DNA of 64,000 nucleotides from Pseudopyrenochaeta lycopersici (Eukaryota; Ascomycota; Dothideomycetes; Pleosporales; Pseudopyrenochaetaceae): NCBI GenBank assembly GCA_003313425.1, contig NHZP01000046.1:62001-126000 (forward strand). Reading direction: 5' to 3'. Of the stretch, positions 32,766 through 43,700 are shown one piece after another (within the stretch, counting starts at the first letter, position 1; the number at the start of each line of letters is the position of its first letter). The position numbers and the translations under genes were made by a program. The notes under the pieces are model-generated. The model made no database searches, was not told the DNA's origin, and saw only the letters and a list, made by a program, of their open reading frames with translations.

Positions 32766-33603
32766 CCATGAGTTCCGACTTTGGAGTTGGTATCGCGTGC
32801 GACTGCCTCTACGAATGGTCTTAGGTAGAGTTCCTGTCCGCCGTGCTTGGATTAGCTCCCATGCCAGGAGATAACCCGTCGCGAACATGATTTGTAGTGC
32901 CTGCGTTCGAGCCAGGATAGCTATTCCAACCCGCAATGTTTGCGTTTTCAAGACGTTTAGTCTCTTCTCTAGTTTCAGGTTAGTAGATGACAACTATGAT
33001 TGTGCCTAGCTTACCCCGGTTCCGTTTTGGTTCCCGCAGTGGGTCCTGCTCCTGCTCCAGTACCCGGCTCTGAACTAACGCTAATCGCGTGAGGAGCACC
33101 ATGATCGAAATGCCTTGGCGCGTCGACTGTATGACCCAGGCGTTTTCGGCTCATAATAATCTTGGGGGCCCGCAATTGAAGTCTTCATACGATCTTCGAG
33201 ATTAGCCTATTGCCAGCTCAGCTAAGTACCACATCTCAACCTTGAGACTCTGCCGACAAGCCAAGCATGCTCTCCATCGAGAACTTGATCACGCTTGCGG
33301 TGTGGCTCGCCCGCCACACTCGGAAGTCCTTGATCGCGGCCCCAGCGAGCCTCTCGACCCCGTTCATGCCCTGCTGGATGGCTTGTTTGGCAGCTTCCGT
33401 ACTTTCTCTGCTGCGGCTTCTCTCACCCACCGTTTCTGGCCCAATAAAACTTAGCGGCCCGCGCCAACAGTATTTAGTGGCCACTCTTTACCAAACGCGC
33501 AATGGCTCATAACGCGTCCAACGCGATTGAAAAGTCAACGCGTTCTGAACGCGAATAACAAGAGGTTCTCCCACTCTGAACCAAAAAAAGACAATTGACT
33601 ACG
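32766..33603. other. Intergenic; carries a 64-bp repeat shared with 62131-62194
   Basis: Contains the repeat at 33208-33271 described separately. A minus-strand open frame (33236-33484) and overlapping plus-strand frames have no recognised domain. Confidence 0.35.
33208..33271. repeat. 64-bp dispersed repeat, copy 1
   Basis: Same orientation as 62131-62194 with nine differences or fewer, beginning TATTGCCAGCTCAGCTAAGT and ending AAGCATGCT; flanks are unrelated on both sides. On the minus strand both copies read SML-x-LSA-x-SQG then TGA, and three of the differences are silent in that frame. That may mean a shared short coding end. Confidence 0.6.
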
Positions 33604-33987
33604 ATGACAGATTCCCAGAGTTTACCGGATACTTTATTCATTGGACAGACATTCGCTTCAATCGACGAAGCCAAAGAGTCGGTTCTTCAAGTCATGGTAA
33701 CCCAAAGGCTTTCATTCAAAGTAGCCTCCAGCGACCGGACAAGATTCCACGCCATTTGCCGTTCGAGTGAGGAAACTGGTTGCAAATTCTTCCTCCGGGT
33801 CGCTTATATGAACCGATCTGATCGATTTGAGCTTCGGAAATTGATCCCCCATACCTGCGATCTTAGCTCCCATCAAGACTGGAAAACATCGAACTCCACA
33901 AAGCTCATTGCCCACCATCACGGGGATATGGTCAAGAGCGACTTTCGAACGAGGGTCCGAAACAGTGGTATTTGGGTCAGTATTTGA
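33604..33987 (+). pseudogene. MULE-type transposase N-terminal fragment
   Basis: From ATG 33604 the frame gives 127 residues with the order GQTFASIDEAKESVLQVM, SFKVASSDRTRFHAICRSS, then GCKFFLRVAYMNRSDRFELR and HTCD. This matches the N-terminal WRKY/FAR1-like zinc-binding region (C-x4-5-C...H-x-C) of Mutator-like transposases. The downstream DDE domain is missing, and sequence after about 33960 does not resemble a transposase. A truncated element; domestication is possible but unsupported. Confidence 0.55.
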
Positions 33988-34239
33988 GCCGAGGTCACAT
34001 GTGTGGTAGTGTATTCAAAACAGTGGTAGATGGGGAATTATTACGCCAAGCAGTGGTAAGGCGGTCTTTTGCCGCAAGAGTGCCTCTTGCAGGTTTAGCT
34101 TGCTCATGTGACTTAGCTGGGGGGTGGCTGAGCCACTTAGGCTACAGCGGAGGAAGCGTCTCATTGACGATAAACGCTAACCTCATATCGCTCAATATAA
34201 CTATCCAAAACACATGGGTTTAACTTTCTGAATATTACC

Positions 34240-37189
34240 ATGTCCCAGTACCGTTATTCTCCGCTCTCGTCACGGCCTGACAGTATTCGCTTGCTTCGCC
34301 TAATACCACATAAAGACCAGACGGCCAACATAGAATGCGAGCTCTTCGAGTACTCTCTACAGGAGTCATGCAAACGAACTCATCTATACGAGGCTCTATC
34401 CTATGTATGGGGCAATCCAAACGAGAAGCAGCCTATCTTCATACAAAAACATCGCTTCGATGTCACGGTAAACCTTCGCGCCGCCCTCTCACGTCTTCAG
34501 AATCACTCTATCGAGCGAATCATATGGGTAGATGCTATTTGCATCAACCAAGCAGACGAGAGAGAGAAAGAACTCCAAATTCAGTCTATGGCGAAGATCT
34601 ATGGTCAAGCAAACCGTGTAATCGTTTGGCTCGGACAGGCGGCAGACGATAGCGATCAAGCGCTCGAAGACATACGTGTTGCTGCAGAGGAGGAGGTTAC
34701 AAATGACCCGAGAAACAAAACGAGTCAAATAGCAATTCTTAAACTGCTTCAACGATCGTGGTTTGAGCGCATTTGGGTAAGATCCCCGACAATGTCCGCG
34801 GAAATTTACTAAGGGTTCAATCCAGGTGCTTCAGGAAGCTGCCTCAGCTCGACGCTTTCTGATTATGTGTGGCTCTGCGGAGATCAACGGGTACGCCTTC
34901 TGCGCTGGCTTAAACAGGTTGAAGCTCTCCTACGAAGCATACCCAGGTTTGCAGGGTCTGATCCGTTCAGTGACTTATCTGATAAGGGGAGCGATCTTCC
35001 GGCCAAAATATGCAACAAGTTCGTCAGGCGGAATCTCCCTGGGCGAGCTGATAGATATGTACCATACCCGCAAGGCTACTATTCCACACGACAAGGTGTA
35101 TGCCTTGCTCGGAATGAGCTCTGACGATCCCAGCATAGCTGGGTTGTCGCCTAACTACACGGTCCCATGGAAGACACTCTTACAGCAACTTGTCAAATTT
35201 GCTCTGTGTAATGAGATATCTGTAGAGACATGGGATGAGAGAGAGATAGCGGTAATCAAAAGTAAGGGCTGTATTCTTGGTCAGGTGTCTACAGTAGAGA
35301 GTGACAGTACTCGGTATGACAGACAGCACCTTACTATAATTTTCAACGATACACGCAAGTCTCTGGAGTATCAGAGGGATTGGGGGTCTCGATGGACTCT
35401 CCAGGCCTCGGCAAAGTCCATCCGGCCGGGTGACCTCATCTGCCTTCTACAAGGGGCTTCAAGGCCGACTATTATCAGAACATGCAAGGATCATTTCGCT
35501 CTTATCGTCGTTGCAGTTATTCCTCGGCAGACCAAACAAACAGAGAGTAGGTACCAGGGGCGTCAAGAACCCTCGCCTTTGATAGGAAGCTTCCTACGTG
35601 AGTTTCTACTTGTCTGGGATTGGGAGAAATCTCCGGAATATTTGCAAGATCGAGCAGTATACGAAACTTCGGTTGAGATAAACACTCTGGTGCCGGAGTA
35701 TTTAAAGACAGTTTCAAGCAAAGCGACTGGATTATACGATGTGGCACTAGTCCTAAGGGACTTGAAAGAGTATGATAAGGCAGAGAAGAGGCTCCAGGAA
35801 GCAATAGAGGGTTGGGAAGGGACTTTTGGGAAAGAGGATCCACACACACTAGCAGGTAGAGATAACCTTGCGTTGATATACATGGGTCAACGGAAGTGGA
35901 AGGAGGCGGAGGAGCTGTTCTTGCATGTGATCCAGATAAGAAAGCTTGTAAAAGGGATGGACCATCAAGATACCCTGAGCAGTATGGCCAACCTAGCGTC
36001 ATCTTACGCAGATCAACACCATTTAGGGGAAATCAAGATGGTAACGGCCCTAGTAAATCGAATAAGATACAACATCCAGATCCCAAAGGAAGAGGTGGCC
36101 GAGGTTGCAAGATCGTTTGATAAAGAAATGATGACGCTTCTACTAGACTTAAGGAGGGACAATGTCCCGATCACAGAGGAGGTGGTCAAGGCAGCGGCAG
36201 GGAATGAGCAGAGTGGAAGAGAAGTGATGATGCTTCTGCTCGAGCGAAGAGGGAACGACGTCCTGGTCACAGAGGAGGTAGTCAAGGCAGCGGCAGGGAA
36301 TATTTGGAGTGGAATAGAAATGATGATGCTTCTGCTCGAGCGAAGAGGGAACGACGTCCTGATCACAGAGGAAGTGGTCAAGGCAGCGGCAGGGAATGAG
36401 CGGAGTGGAAAAGAAATGATGACGCTTCTGCTCGAACGAAGAGGGAACGACGTCCTGATCACAGAAGGGTTAGTGGCCCAGATTGCAAGATTATTTGACA
36501 GAGAAGTGATGACGCTTCTGCTCGAGCGAAGAGGGAACGACGTCCCGATCACAGAGGAAGTGGTCAAGGTAGCGGCAGGGAATATTTGGAGTGGAATAGA
36601 AATGATGATGCTTCTGCTCGAGCGAAGAGGGAACGACGTCCCGATCACAGAGGAAGTGGCCAAGGCAGCAGCAAGGAATATTTGGAGTGGAAAAGAAGTG
36701 ATGACGCTTCTGCTCGAGCGAAGAGGGAACGACGTCCTGATCACAGAGGAAGTGGCCAAGGCAGCGGCAGGGAATATTTGGAGTGGAAAAGAAGTGATGA
36801 CGCTTCTGCTCGAGCGAAGAGGGAACGACATCCTGATCACAGAGGAGGTAGTCAAGGCAGCAGCGGGGAATATTTGGAGTGGAAACGAAATGATGACGCT
36901 TCTGCTCAAGCGAAGAGGGAACGACGTCCCGATCACAGAGGAAGTTGTCAAGGCAGCGGCAGGGAATATTTGGAGTGGAAAAGAAGTGATGATGCTTCTG
37001 CTCGAGCGAAGAGGGAACGACGTCCTGATCACAGAGGAGGTAGTCAAGGCAGCAGCAGGGAATATTTGGAGTGGAAAAGAAGTGATGACGCTTCTGCTTG
37101 CTCGAGCGAAGAGGGAACGACGTCCTGATCACAGAGGAAGTGGTCAAGGCAGGCAGCAGCAGGGAATGAGCAGAGTGGAAAAGAAGTGA
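34240..37189 (+). CDS. HET-domain protein with TPRs and eleven near-identical 32-residue repeats
   Basis: A 966-residue protein from two exons (34240-34776 and 34826-37189; 49-nt intron). The HET domain (about residues 45-190) has LYEALSYVWG, IERIIWVDAICINQADERE, MAKIYGQANRVIVWLG and SWFERIWV. The middle has the usual HKVYALLGMSSDDP, here HDKVYALLGM. Around 485-575 are TPR units (YDKAEKRLQEAIEGWEGTFG, WKEAEELFLHVIQIRK). From about 612 follow 32-residue units of the form SGKEVMTLLLERRGNDV.ITEEVVKAAAGNIW. No NACHT/NB-ARC is present between. Such architectures serve self/non-self recognition, with repeats as the variable sensor; that function is inferred here. The last repeat is thrown out of frame by a 4-bp duplication near 37098, giving a basic tail (ARAKRERRPDHRG...). 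It is the only intact HET gene between the inverted arms. Confidence 0.85.
36124..37110 (+). repeat. 96-bp in-frame tandem repeats of the HET-TPR gene
   Basis: About eleven units with a period of 96 bp, mostly differing by a few bases, e.g. copies of GTGATGACGCTTCTGCTCGA 96 bp apart at 36692 and 36788. The fourth unit is divergent (reads ITEGLVAQIARLF). High identity implies recent amplification or gene conversion. Confidence 0.88.
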
Positions 37190-37459
37190 TGATATGCCAA
37201 GTTGAGCCTAACGAGCCTAACGAGCCTAACGAGCTTAATAGATTCTAAGGCCAGAATATTTATATTATGATTTATTATGATTACTTACTATATTTTATTA
37301 TCCTCTCTATTCTATAGAGGGCTGGGGATTAGCAGGAATATATAGCTTTCCAATTTGCCACTCTAGATCAAGTGACAAGATGTCCACATGCGGAATTACA
37401 TGTTAGAGATTTGCCACTTAAGCCTCGTCAGGTAGACGAACATCTCGATCACGCTAGCA
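37190..37459. other. 3' flank of the HET-TPR gene
   Basis: Holds a short run of CCTAACGAG units (37205-37235) and two TTTGCCACT motifs (37351, 37411) like those next to the left arm. No gene. Confidence 0.5.
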
Positions 37460-38080
37460 GGGAGGATGGCCGACCCGCTCCTGCCCAGACCTTGTGAGGT
37501 GGCGAATTCTGTAAGAGGTGAGTTGGTTGACTGGAGGCATGGCCAAGGTTGAGTTGGATCGCAAGGCTGCGGGGCTAAGGTCGGCCCGCTTGCCAAGACT
37601 TCACACCGCCACAGGCCTAGCAGCCACTGTGATGATTATGTGGCTGTTTTGCACTAGCCAGGACTGGTAATCGTTCCGGTTAGAGGTACCAATTGGGGTG
37701 GCGACCCTAGCTTGAATTTGCGTGCGACAGCAGACATAAGGCTAGTGATAACTCCTAAGCATCGTAGTAAGGTTCTAAGACTTAGATAGCACCATTATAA
37801 GCATTATAGAGTAGTAAGAGCTTAATGGTGGTGCTATAGGGAAGGAACGCTGTTTCGCTGAAGAATAAGGCTCTCTACGAATCAGGCGCGAAGGCGACGA
37901 TGCGTAACGTAATTTTTAGATCGAAGGGGTTCAAGATGTCTAGGAATAGCTAAGTTATACTATCTGATTGGTAAAATATAGATAGCTAGACATAGGAAGA
38001 GTTTCTGATGTGTTGAAGTCGAAGTACCTGTTGGTTTTCTCGCTACGGTGTGGTTCTCGCTACGTAGTGGGGGATGTTAG
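37460..38080 (-). repeat. Right 620-bp inverted arm
   Basis: Reverse complement of 26913-27534, nearly identical; the outer tip ends GGGGATGT before TA at 38078-38079. Homology stops inside at GGGAGGATGG (37460), whereas the left arm's similarity to the 30841 copy runs about 25 bp further, so this arm is the one trimmed inside. Confidence 0.75.
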
Positions 38081-38095
38081 TACTGGTGATAAAGG

Positions 38096-38152
38096 ATGAC
38101 AGGAAGCGCAAATCGCAGGGCGATTAGCTGAGAACAGCCTTGAGGAACGAAG
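38096..38152 (+). repeat. Stem-loop plus 16-bp motif, left of the Helitron genes
   Basis: The stem AATCGC-AGG-GCGATT (38111-38125), extendable with GC/GC outside one mismatch, is followed 11 bases later by GCCTTGAGGAACGAAG (38137-38152). The same layout recurs at 48427-48472 with a different stem but the same AGG loop. Candidate Helitron terminus. Confidence 0.55.
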
Positions 38153-38291
38153 GTAAAGGTAATTGTACCAGGTAGTTGTACCAGGTAATTGTAATTGTGT
38201 TCATTATTGACGAGCTTAGCTTGGTAGAAAGCATGGTATGTGGCGGACACCAGTTTCAATGATCCAATCAGAGTTGTTTTCCTGGACTCAT

Positions 38292-38594
38292 TTAGTCAAT
38301 GTTTAATACTTTTTTCGTAGGCTGACGAGTTCGATGTGGTCTTGTCGTTTCCTCCGTAGATTGAATTGGAGATTCGGAGAGAGTAGATCGATTGAAATTA
38401 ATGGTAGGGGGATGGGTAGGACTTGATGGTGTTGAAGTGTTATCATGCTTGTTGTTCATTATTATCGCTGGTTGTTGATTCTTTAGGGAGTCAGGATGTG
38501 GTTGTTCGTCGAGAGTACTCGGAGATGACGAGTTTGTATCGGGAAATGTCGTTTCCGTGCTCTCTATACGTGAGCGCTTTGGCGGTGGTGACAT
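38292..38594 (-). CDS. Possible last exon of the Helitron companion gene or separate small gene
   Basis: A 100-codon open frame, MSPPPKRSRIESTETTFPDT at the start and RPHRTRQPTKKVLNID at the end; Ser/Thr/Pro-rich with basic ends, disordered-looking. A weak intron (GTTCTA...CACAGAG, about 38595-38645) would join it in phase to the preceding gene after TTYYL. Without transcript evidence I cannot decide. Confidence 0.35.
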   Translation of the reverse strand: MSPPPKRSRIESTETTFPDTNSSSPSTLDEQPHPDSLKNQQPAIIMNNKHDNTSTPSSPTHPPTINFNRSTLSESPIQSTEETTRPHRTRQPTKKVLNID

Positions 38595-38613
38595 ATCCTC
38601 TGTGTATGGGGTG

Positions 38614-39824
38614 TCACGTGTTTGTGCTTGGATTGCAAATTAGAACAAGGTAATAGGTAGTTTGCCAGCGTATCTCACATGGCAGTATGGTTGCAATCCT
38701 ACCATCCATCGAGGGGGTTTCGGGAGTGATTGGTTCGGGGGGCTGATCAGATTTACGTTTGGCTGGGGACAGAAAGTTGGACCGGGGGTCTGAGGAGGAC
38801 TGCTTAGCTGAAGAGGCTGTTGAGAGTGACATTGACATAGTACTTCGACCTGGTCTTTCCAGGAAAGACCAGGAGTCAGGAACAACGATAAAAACGTAAT
38901 CCTGTGGAAGTTGTGGCGGGTGAAGCATTACATCGTGGTTAAGAAAACCGATAACTCTGCCTGTGCAGTTGATCGTTGTGTTAGCCTGGAACTGCGTGTT
39001 AGGCCTATCCGCCATCTTCTTGCAGCGCATCATCCAAGGGTTCACATGAATGGGGAAGATCACGAAGACCTGGAACTGATGGGAACCTCTGAAAGGGGGC
39101 TTGGCTGGGTTGCCCGGGTTGATGAAGGTTGAAAGCTGTACGAAGCCGCAGCATTTTTGTTGTCTGTCTGAGAGACCAAATACGGGGTCTTTATGGAGTA
39201 ATGTTAGGCCTGAGCCAATTATGGGGCCTGTGAAAGCGACAATGGGCGAGATATTGGGGAAGCAGTCTGCTGTATTGAACATGCGGGGGCCAATCCTGTA
39301 AAGTAAGTGAAAGTCAGTGTATGTAAGGTTATGAAGCTGGGGGGATGAATATACGGCTGGTAACATTGATCACGGACAATGAGAGATGGGATCGTGTAAT
39401 CCTGTGCTTCATCGGGTGCGTCCGAGTCGTTGTTGGGACCAATCTCCCATGTCAATGCGTATGGGTGAACTATCCCATAGAGGACGAAGCACTGATCGTT
39501 CCAGTCTGACGGATCGATGACTGGTTGGTCATAGATAGACAAGTTCAGACTAAAAGGTGCTGAGCCGATATTCTCGTCATGTTCTTTGAGCTGAAGAGTC
39601 GCATATTCAGGGTTGTGCAACCAAGCTGGTGAAGGGAAGTTGACTGTTGCAATGGTCTCGAAATTGAGGCCTTTGATTTGTTGCTCTTCAGGAGATCTAA
39701 ATCTGTTAAGGGGCGGTACGCGTGCTATGAAAAAGATAGACATGTCACCACCGGCAGCCTTTAGGGCTTCGGAGGGGGCGTGTTGATGTGGTGAGGCATC
39801 TGGCGATGTAGATGTGAAGGCCAT
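38614..39824 (-). CDS. Helitron companion protein, possible OB-fold single-strand binding type
   Basis: Two exons (39824-39355 and 39295-38614, 59-nt intron) give 383 residues. The N-terminal part reads DMSIFFIARVPPLNRFRSPE and NFPSPAWLHNPEYATLQLKE; the central part FQVFVIFPIHVNPWMM; then NCTGRVIGFLNHDVML and YVFIVVPDSWSFLE. The C terminus is Ser-rich with a basic SPAKRKSDQPPEP. The 'T-G-R-V-I-G-F' and 'Y-V-F-I-V-V-P' strands look like an OB-fold, as in RPA-like proteins carried by some Helitrons, but I infer this from pattern only. It is transcribed away from the Rep-helicase gene (start codons about 950 bp apart) inside the same putative element. No lesion is seen. Confidence 0.6.
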
Positions 39825-40771
39825 TTCTGGAGAGGATTCCTTAATGGGCTTGCGGGGATCTTTTTTTGGGAATTTTTTTTGGGCGAACCATATATGAGAT
39901 GTCAGTTCGCAAGGCTGTTATATTGCGATGAAAAGCAAGTGGGCGGGGTAACAGTCAGGAGACAGGTATCGGTGGGGTAATGAGATACCATGAAACTATG
40001 CTGTACACGATGGAGGCTTCCGGCTCGTACAGGGCTCGCTTCAATGTGAATGGCGAAGTGTGGTTGAGGTGGTGGTGAGATATGTATGTAGGGTCTAGAT
40101 TTAGAGTTTCATAATTTCTTTTGTAACTTAAATGAAGTGGGGCCTCTAGATGCTATTGGTGGCACTATACTCAGCTAGCTATGGTCACGCTATCAAGATG
40201 TAAGTGGCTTGGATTCTGGATTCTGGATTCTTAGAAATTTTGTGATGAGTTTCATTTTGGATAAAGTTCTAGCGCATGCTTATGTCCTGGCGCTCAGACG
40301 ATGAGCTGATCGATGCAGATGAATTGGTGCGCTAGCGGACGGGGAAGCGGAGAGGATGGTGAAGTGCTGCCTAGATGCCATGAAAGGGTAGCGAGATGCA
40401 GATAGTTCGAATTTAGACTTTGTAATTGGGCGGGGGAAGTTGAAGGAGAACTGTACTGCTATGTTCGAGTGGTCGTGGCTGTCCTGGTCAGCCTACTCTG
40501 TCTGTATCGTGCGGTGCTGGGAAGATGCTTGCGGGTCTGCGAGAGTGGATTGGCGGTACTGGAAAGCGTGGAAGAGGAGACGGGGAGTATGGCGTTTTCG
40601 GAGATTGCATGGCGGTCAGAATTTGAAGGCTTGAGTGAAGTATGTGAAGTGGTACTAAGCGGAGCAACATGGGTGGAGCTATACTTCTACGATATGAGGT
40701 TTGAGTGAGAGTGAAGCAAAGTAGGAGACGGCAATAGCAATAAAAGAAAAAGAATTAAGGTGAACAAGAAG
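39825..40771. promoter_or_regulatory. Shared divergent intergenic region of the Helitron genes
   Basis: Separates the minus-strand companion gene from the plus-strand Rep-helicase and must hold both promoters. A-rich stretches precede the Rep-helicase start (AATAAAAGAAAAAGAATTAA near 40739). Open frames here (40440-40708) have no recognised domain. Confidence 0.4.
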
Positions 40772-43700
40772 ATGGATGGGCGTCAAACCAACTTTCAGAC
40801 GTTTGTTGGACATTCATGGTGGCCTTTTGACCTTAGCAGTCGAGGTATCACAGCGGCGTCTCGGTCAGGGTCATGGGAGTTCGAACCTAGGCAGCGAGAG
40901 GTTGGCAGGACCGGGCAGACTTTGCGTGAGGTTTTGGAAGAGCTGCAGGCACAAAGACTTTTGGAAGAGGTGCAACGGCAGGATACGCAGAGGACGGCTA
41001 GTATGGGCACATATAGGGCGCATACCTTGGCAGGGGCGTCGGAGACGTATAGTCAAGGTTCAGGGCATGAATCGGGGATGCGGAGATTGCAGAGAATCAG
41101 GGGGTTGAAAGTGCCGAATTATCGGCAGAAAAGGAAGATCACTCGCGGTGTGAAGCCTGGAACGAGGAACACGGAAGAGGTGGCCAGTACGGACATAGAT
41201 GTGGCGAAGACCTTGGCAGAGGCGTCGGGGAAGGTCCAGGAAGAGCAGAGTTCTCAAGCAGTAGAAGAGGCACCGCAAGAAACCAGGGAACGGTCTCAAG
41301 CAGTGGAACAGGCACCGCAAGAAGCCGGGAAAAGGGTTGAGGCAGTGGAACAGGCGGCGCAGGACGTCAGAGAAGGGGCATTAGAAGTCACGCGGGAGAC
41401 AACAAAAGTTACTGTTGTAGACTCAATGGACCTGCCTGGTGGGGTGGCTTCTGTTGCGACTGAGCAAGATGAAACTCAGGATATACAACGCAGCCTGATA
41501 AATATGGAAAACTCGGCAAGCACGGACATAGGCATGGCGCAGACCCTGGCAGAGGGGTCGGGGACAGTTAGGCAAGAGCCAAGATATGAGGCAGCGACAC
41601 GGAGATCGCAGAGGATCAGGGAACGAGAATTGAAAGCGACGCAGCCGGAACGTTACTGGCAGAAAACGAAAATTACTGGTGTGGACCCAACGGATATGCT
41701 TGAAGGCACGGGACGAAGCCGGCAGAGAACAAAGATTACAGGGCAAGACCCGCTGAATGTAGGTAGAAATAAATTTCAAGGGGATCCGATGCGGGCGGTG
41801 GAGCGGAGTGCGGAGTCGGTGTTTTACGACGCGTTGGGCGGTGCAGAGAGAGCTGAAGTTCTCGATTCTATGGCTTCGATGGAGCAGGGGGGGCCAGACA
41901 TCACGCCTGGGAGAAGAAAGCTGGCGGATGTCTTTCGGCGAGCGCGGCAGGGGTATGGCGAGGATATAAGTGCTAGAGGAGCGAGTTCGAGCGGTCGGGT
42001 GCGGGCACGAACAGATGGACAGCAGAGCGAAAGCGAAACGGAAGAACGGCCATGGAAACGGGCAAAGATAGCAAGTGATGGAAGGACAGGGGCCAGGGAA
42101 GGATCCACCAACCGGCAACAAGAGGTAGCGGCAACTATGCGCGCACTGGACGAGGAATTCGAAGAGAAAGTACGCCAGTCCCATGGGGGCCTGTGGTGTG
42201 AGCCTGTCCCTCATGTGAGAAAGGTTGAGACCGTATGCGAGTTTTACAAGGCCTTCCATGAAGTTAGAACATTAGCGGTTCATACTTGCACTATATGCTA
42301 CCGCAAGTTCGCGATGGCCGAGCTGGAAGAGTTTGAGAGCGACCAGTCGATGTTGGCGGACCCCTGCTCCAGGTATGGGGCTCAGTTCAGGTGTGTCGGA
42401 TGCTTTGCGTCTGGCAAAAGTATCTTTGGTTGCGCGGAGTGTGTAAGGAATCTGGAAAGAGGGGTTTTGTCGCCAGCTGCCCACGTGCACGGCCGGCTAA
42501 GATGTGAGCATGCGTATCCGGACGAGCTGAAGGACTTGACGCCGGTCGAAGAGAAGTTGATCGCCCTAAACTCTTGCTATGGCTTCATAACGAAGTACAA
42601 TGTCGTCAAAGGTTCTCGGGAGAGCGCCACGTACCCAAAACATGTTAAGGGGCACATCACAGTATTTCCCAGTAATGTTCAGGAATTGGTCACTCGTGTC
42701 CTGCCTCATCCTTTGTTGAAGGTGATGGACGAGATCCACGTCTCGTGGCAAGGAGCAGAGAAGCCAGCTCCAAGAGATCTGTCGCTTCTTTTGTCGGTAA
42801 GACGGCGTGTAGTTGAAAGGGCGCTCGTGTGGTTGAAAAGGAACAACCCACACTATGCAGGTATAGAAATAAACACCGCGGAGATGGAAAGTTGGGAGTC
42901 GTCATCTCATGGGGTGCCCCGTCAGGTTTACGAGCGCCTGGAGCGCGACGAACCATCGGCGTGGGAGAAGACGAGAACGGCACAGCTTGTTCCGCAAACA
43001 GAGCGCGGCCTCGAGCCTGGCGATGACGTGGACGTGCGGGAGATTTTAGCCACGTTGAACGAAGAGCAAGCGGCAATGCGTAATGGGATGGAGGAAGGAA
43101 TCGTAGCGGGAAGCGCAAGTGGGGGGCTAGAGGATGACACCAGTGAGAACCGTGAGGTCGTCCAGGAGGTTAGTGCCTCTGGGATGTTCGTTCTGGATGA
43201 CCTTCCTGATGTGCAGGATGCGGAGAAATTGCAGTACGTCTATGACGCTCTCGGGCGGAAAACGGGTTCGGTGGAACGTGTGCATGGAGAAGGCCGATGG
43301 GCAGGATCTGCGTACATACGTAGTGGAGGGATGTCAGAGCCGTACATTGTCGTCTCGCGGGGAGAGGAATTTGCGGACTCCCACGAAGCTTGGTTCTTTG
43401 CGAAGACGTTTCCAACGCTGTTCCCTTTCGGGTTGGGAGGGCCACGACAGGTCGAAGAGAGTATATCAGGCATGTCGGCCGACACCCCTGTCCCCATGCC
43501 TCTATCACAAGAGCCTCTCGCAAGGGGTGCAGTGACTTCCCGAAACCTAAGCTTGAAGGCGTGGGCGCGGGTGGTGCTTCAGCGTCATGGCGGACGATTT
43601 GCCACGCACAAGGGTTTTACTTTTCTCGTATTCAACATGCTAGTGAGGTATCGAAACCATCGGGTCAGCATGATGAGTGTGACGAGAAAGGACTTCCCCG

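Noticed and set aside
33267..33512. Plus-strand frames beginning at the end of the 64-bp repeat (also 62190-62372)
   Set aside because: The two proteins share nothing after the first residues, and silent differences favour the other strand.
36013..37147. Long minus-strand and alternative plus-strand frames across the HET repeats
   Set aside because: Shadows created by the in-frame 96-bp repetition of the real gene.
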